From Pseudomonadota bacterium (GTDB taxonomy: Bacteria; Pseudomonadota; Gammaproteobacteria; Burkholderiales; Rhodocyclaceae), in contig JAJZPJ010000126.1 in assembly GCA_021811225.1 (NCBI GenBank), positions 1 through 7,528 on the forward strand: a DNA stretch of 7,528 nucleotides, written 5' to 3'. Within the stretch, counting starts at the first letter, position 1; each line of letters starts with the position of its first letter. The translations under genes were made by a program, and so were the position numbers. Below, in pieces: positions 4,742 to 7,528 of this stretch. Under the pieces are notes generated by a model, which saw only the letters and a list, made by a program, of their open reading frames with translations, was not told the DNA's origin and searched no databases.

Positions 4742-7342
4742 ATGAGGCGCCCGGGGTTCGCCTTTCCGTCTGCCGCACTGCTGCGCTGGTTGGGCATTTT
4801 CTCCCTGGCCCTTGCCGTCGGCCAATCCGCCCGGGCCACGGCCGTGCCGCCGCCGGAGCAGCCCAGTTCGATCACGGTGGCGCTGGATGACAACTATCCG
4901 CCCTACAGCTTTCGCGACCAGGACGGCCGTCTCCAGGGGATACTGAAGGATACCTGGACGCTGTGGTCGCAAAAGACCGGCATTCCCGTGAAGCTCCAGG
5001 CCACCGAATGGGACAAGGCGCTGCAGAACCTGCAGACCGGCCGGGCCGACGTCATCGACACCATCTTCCAAACCGCTGCGCGCTCCAAGACCCTGGATTT
5101 CTCCCGGCCTTACGCCAGCATCGAAGTACCCATCTTTTTTCACAAGTCCATCGGCGGCATCTCCGACGTCAGTAGCCTGCGGGGCTTCACCGTCGGCGTC
5201 AAGGAGGGCGATGCCGACATCGACTGGCTGATGGCGCACGGCATCCGGAATTTCAAGCAGTATCCGAACTATGAAGCGCTGATCCGGGCGGCGGGAAACA
5301 ACGAGATCAGGGTCTTCGTCGCCGATCAGCCCCCGGCTCTCTACTACCTCACCAAGTTCAACCTGCAGGATCAGTTCCGCGACTCCGCGCCGCTCTACTC
5401 CGGCCAGTTCCACTGGGCAACCCGCAAGGGCGACGGGACGCTGCACCAAATCGTCGCCCGGGGCTTCGCGCAGATCACCCCCGACGAACGCCGCCGCATC
5501 CGGGACAAGTGGATCGGCCGCACTCTCGGCGCACGGATGGATTCCAGGTACGCCCGGTACGCCATCTACCTCCTGCTGGCCGCGCTCGCCGTCACCGCCT
5601 TGCTGATCCTCTGGAACCGGATGCTGAGGCGCAAGGTGCTGGACAGAACCGCGGAGGTCACCGAGGCGCTGGAAGCCCTGGGCGAGAGCGAGCGCTATAA
5701 CCGCATGCTGTTCGAGAACTCGGCCTTGGGCCTCGCCCTGTGCCGGATGGACGGCGTCCTGGTGGACGTCAACCCGGCCTACGCCGGCATTCTCGGGCGC
5801 ACGGTCGATGAGACCGTCGGCCTCAGCAACGCCCAGATCACGCCGCCGGACTATGCCGATCAGGAACAGCGGCAACTGCAGATCCTGGGGAACACCGGCC
5901 ATTACGGCCCCTACGACAAGGAGTACCGGCGCAAGGACGGCCACCGGGTACCGGTGCGGCTCACCGGAACGCTGATCGAGAAGGACGGCGAACGTTACAT
6001 CTGGTCGTGCGTCGAGGACATCACCCGGTACAAGGCGGCCGAACAGCAGATCGAGCAACTGGCCTACCACGACGCGCTGACCGGGCTGCCCAACCGGCGG
6101 CTGGTGCAGGACCGCTTCCTGCAGGCGACGGCCTACGCCGACCGGGCCGGGACGCGGGTGGCGCTGCTGTTCCTCGATCTGGACAACTTCAAGACCATCA
6201 ACGACTCTCTGGGCCACCAGGTGGGCGACGCGCTGCTGCAGGAGGTCGCTGCGCGCCTGGGCCAATGCGTGCGCGACACCGACACCATCAGCCGGCAGGG
6301 CGGCGACGAATTCCTGATCGTGCTGCCCGACCTGCCCGACGCCGACGCCACCGCCCCGGTGCTGGTCAAGATCCGCGAGCGGCTGCAGCAGCCGGTCGAA
6401 GCCGAAGGCCATGAACTCGCCACCTCGGTCTCGATCGGCATCGCCCTCTACCCGGACGACGGCGATGACTTCGACACCCTGCTGAAGAAAGCCGACACCG
6501 CGATGTACCGGGCCAAGGACGCGGGGCGCAACGCCTACCGCTTCTTCGACGAGCAGATGAACGTCGAGGCGGTCTTGCACCTGACGATGAGGAACGGCCT
6601 GCGGCGGGCACTGGATCGGGGCGAGTTCGTGCTCCACTACCAGCCGCAGATCGCTCTGGCCAGAAACACGGTGACCGGGGTCGAGGCCTTGATCCGCTGG
6701 CAGCACCCGGAGCTGGGCATGGTGCCGCCGGCGCGCTTCATCCCGGTGGCCGAGGAGAGCGGGCTGATCGTGCCGATCGGCGAATGGGTGATGCGTGAGG
6801 CCTGCCGGCAGGCGGTGGCCTGGAAGAGAGCGGGCTTGCCGGAATTCTCGATGGCGGTGAATCTGTCGGCGGTGCAGTTCAAGCGCGGCGACGTGCTGCA
6901 GACGGTGGTCGGCGCGCTGGAGGAATCGGGCTTCGATCCGCACCAGCTGGAGCTGGAGATGACCGAGTCGATCCTGATCCACAACACCGAGAGCGTGCTG
7001 GCCGCGGTGGAGCGCTTGAAGCGGATGGGGGTGAAGCTGTCGATCGACGACTTCGGTACCGGCTATTCCAGCCTGTCGTATCTGAAGCGTTTCGCGGTGG
7101 ACCGGCTGAAGATCGACCAATCCTTCGTCCGGGATCTGGCGGCCGACCCGGACGACGCGGCGATCGTCCGCGCCATCATCCAGATGGCCCGGAGCCTGGG
7201 CCTCACGACCATCGCCGAGGGCGTCGAGGACGCCGGCACCCTGGCGCTGCTCGCCGGCTTCGGCTGCGACGAGGCACAGGGCTTCCACTATTCCCGGCCG
7301 ATGCCGCCCGAAGAGCTGCCCGCCTTCCTCGCCGCGATGTAG
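4742..7342 (+). CDS. Inner-membrane c-di-GMP enzyme: solute-binding sensor - PAS - GGDEF - EAL
   Basis: An 866-residue protein with both halves of c-di-GMP metabolism: GGDEF diguanylate cyclases make it from two GTP, EAL phosphodiesterases cleave it to pGpG. In order: signal peptide (1-32, ending SARA); a periplasmic solute-binding domain of the SBP_bac_3 type (about 44-260), usually for amino acids or small polar ligands; one membrane helix (273-291); PAS (about 316-430); GGDEF (about 440-600) with an intact GGDEF motif (520-524) and an inhibitory RxxD site five residues before it (R511-D514); and EAL (about 612-866) with EAL 648-650, N707, E742, DDFGTG 769-774, K790 and E826 all present. 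Both activities look possible, so the net direction cannot be told. ATG 4742 is chosen because the signal peptide starts there; GTG 4580 would add 54 residues in front of it and would overlap the candidate promoter. The Shine-Dalgarno is weak. It probably supplies or removes c-di-GMP for the upstream PilZ protein. Confidence 0.95.
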   Translation: MRRPGFAFPSAALLRWLGIFSLALAVGQSARATAVPPPEQPSSITVALDDNYPPYSFRDQDGRLQGILKDTWTLWSQKTGIPVKLQATEWDKALQNLQTGRADVIDTIFQTAARSKTLDFSRPYASIEVPIFFHKSIGGISDVSSLRGFTVGVKEGDADIDWLMAHGIRNFKQYPNYEALIRAAGNNEIRVFVADQPPALYYLTKFNLQDQFRDSAPLYSGQFHWATRKGDGTLHQIVARGFAQITPDERRRIRDKWIGRTLGARMDSRYARYAIYLLLAALAVTALLILWNRMLRRKVLDRTAEVTEALEALGESERYNRMLFENSALGLALCRMDGVLVDVNPAYAGILGRTVDETVGLSNAQITPPDYADQEQRQLQILGNTGHYGPYDKEYRRKDGHRVPVRLTGTLIEKDGERYIWSCVEDITRYKAAEQQIEQLAYHDALTGLPNRRLVQDRFLQATAYADRAGTRVALLFLDLDNFKTINDSLGHQVGDALLQEVAARLGQCVRDTDTISRQGGDEFLIVLPDLPDADATAPVLVKIRERLQQPVEAEGHELATSVSIGIALYPDDGDDFDTLLKKADTAMYRAKDAGRNAYRFFDEQMNVEAVLHLTMRNGLRRALDRGEFVLHYQPQIALARNTVTGVEALIRWQHPELGMVPPARFIPVAEESGLIVPIGEWVMREACRQAVAWKRAGLPEFSMAVNLSAVQFKRGDVLQTVVGALEESGFDPHQLELEMTESILIHNTESVLAAVERLKRMGVKLSIDDFGTGYSSLSYLKRFAVDRLKIDQSFVRDLAADPDDAAIVRAIIQMARSLGLTTIAEGVEDAGTLALLAGFGCDEAQGFHYSRPMPPEELPAFLAAM

Positions 7343-7361
7343 CGATCGGACGGCGACAGAT

Positions 7362-7408
7362 GCACGCGCCCCCGGGCACAGCGTTTCAGTGCCTTGGGGG
7401 TCGCGTGC
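7362..7408. terminator. Convergent hairpin, probable bidirectional terminator
   Basis: A long hairpin sits between two converging stop codons (7342 on plus, 7417 on minus). The outer stem GCACGCG (7362-7368) pairs with CGCGTGC (7402-7408). After a mismatch, four C pair with four G (7370-7373 with 7397-7400). After a small internal loop, GGCAC (7375-7379) pairs with GTGCC (7389-7393) around a 9-base loop. It is very stable and symmetrically usable, but has no T-run on either side, so termination may need Rho or rest on stem strength alone. Confidence 0.55.
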
Positions 7409-7416
7409 GGTACTGC

Positions 7417-7528
7417 TCAGGCCATGATGTTGATGAGCTTGCCGATGGTCTGTCCGCTCATATTGACCGTCGAAGTCGGCGCCTTGGCGGCAGAAACACT
7501 GCCGTCGTCCGAATCTCCGTCGTTCGTC
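7417..7528 (-). CDS. C-terminal end of a small protein, cut by the right edge
   Basis: On the minus strand the last 36 codons of a gene are visible, ending in TGA at 7417-7419; the start lies beyond the window. The visible part is an Asp/Ser/Gly-rich stretch (NDGDSDDGS), then an Ala/Pro/Thr spacer, then a compact tail ending SGQTIGKLINIMA. That tail reads like a genuine conserved C-terminus: alternating hydrophobic residues, no rare-codon noise, GC-biased third positions. It also resembles tails of short uncharacterised proteobacterial proteins, though I cannot name the family and assign no function. The Asp-rich part could bind a cation, but this is a guess. The stop faces the GGDEF-EAL gene across the terminator hairpin. 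A chance open frame of 36 codons is possible, so confidence is moderate. Confidence 0.6.
   Translation of the reverse strand, partial: TNDGDSDDGSVSAAKAPTSTVNMSGQTIGKLINIMA

Noticed and set aside
4382..7288. Long minus-strand open frame (968 codons) opposite the GGDEF-EAL gene
   Set aside because: The plus strand carries full catalytic motifs. The minus frame is a GC-rich antisense shadow, rich in Gly, Arg, His, Gln and Leu with no domain.

Overview
The window is GC-rich with strongly GC-biased third codon positions. It looks like the chromosome of a free-living, motile, high-GC Pseudomonadota, probably gamma- or betaproteobacterial. This rests on composition and protein style only; no rRNA or marker gene is present to place it further. 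I see no phage, insertion sequence, CRISPR array or tRNA.

Layout, left to right. Positions 1-284 hold no gene I can support, but contain a strong hairpin at 89-113. A small secreted protein with no recognised family is encoded on the minus strand (285-698). Divergent from it, on the plus strand, are three signalling genes in a row. The first is a six-helix membrane PAS sensor histidine kinase (972-2927). The second is a response regulator whose receiver domain is joined to a complete YcgR-type c-di-GMP effector, i.e. YcgR_N plus PilZ (3026-4567). The third is an inner-membrane enzyme with a periplasmic solute-binding domain, PAS, GGDEF and EAL (4742-7342). Downstream is a strong convergent hairpin (7362-7408), then the 3' end of a small gene on the minus strand that runs off the right edge (7417-7528).

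The three large genes read as one c-di-GMP circuit. The kinase would phosphorylate the receiver of the YcgR fusion. The third protein could make or break the c-di-GMP that the fusion's PilZ domain binds. If so, the fusion protein receives a phosphorelay signal and a second-messenger signal in one chain, probably to act on the flagellar motor as YcgR does. The motifs are visible in the sequence; the wiring is inferred from gene order.

The most unusual points are the receiver-YcgR fusion; an 84-bp in-frame tandem duplication that lengthens its helical linker by exactly four heptads; the -1 frame relation between kinase and regulator, with C8 and T7 runs at the junction; and structured leaders in which the ribosome binding sites of both genes lie inside perfect 10-bp palindromes.
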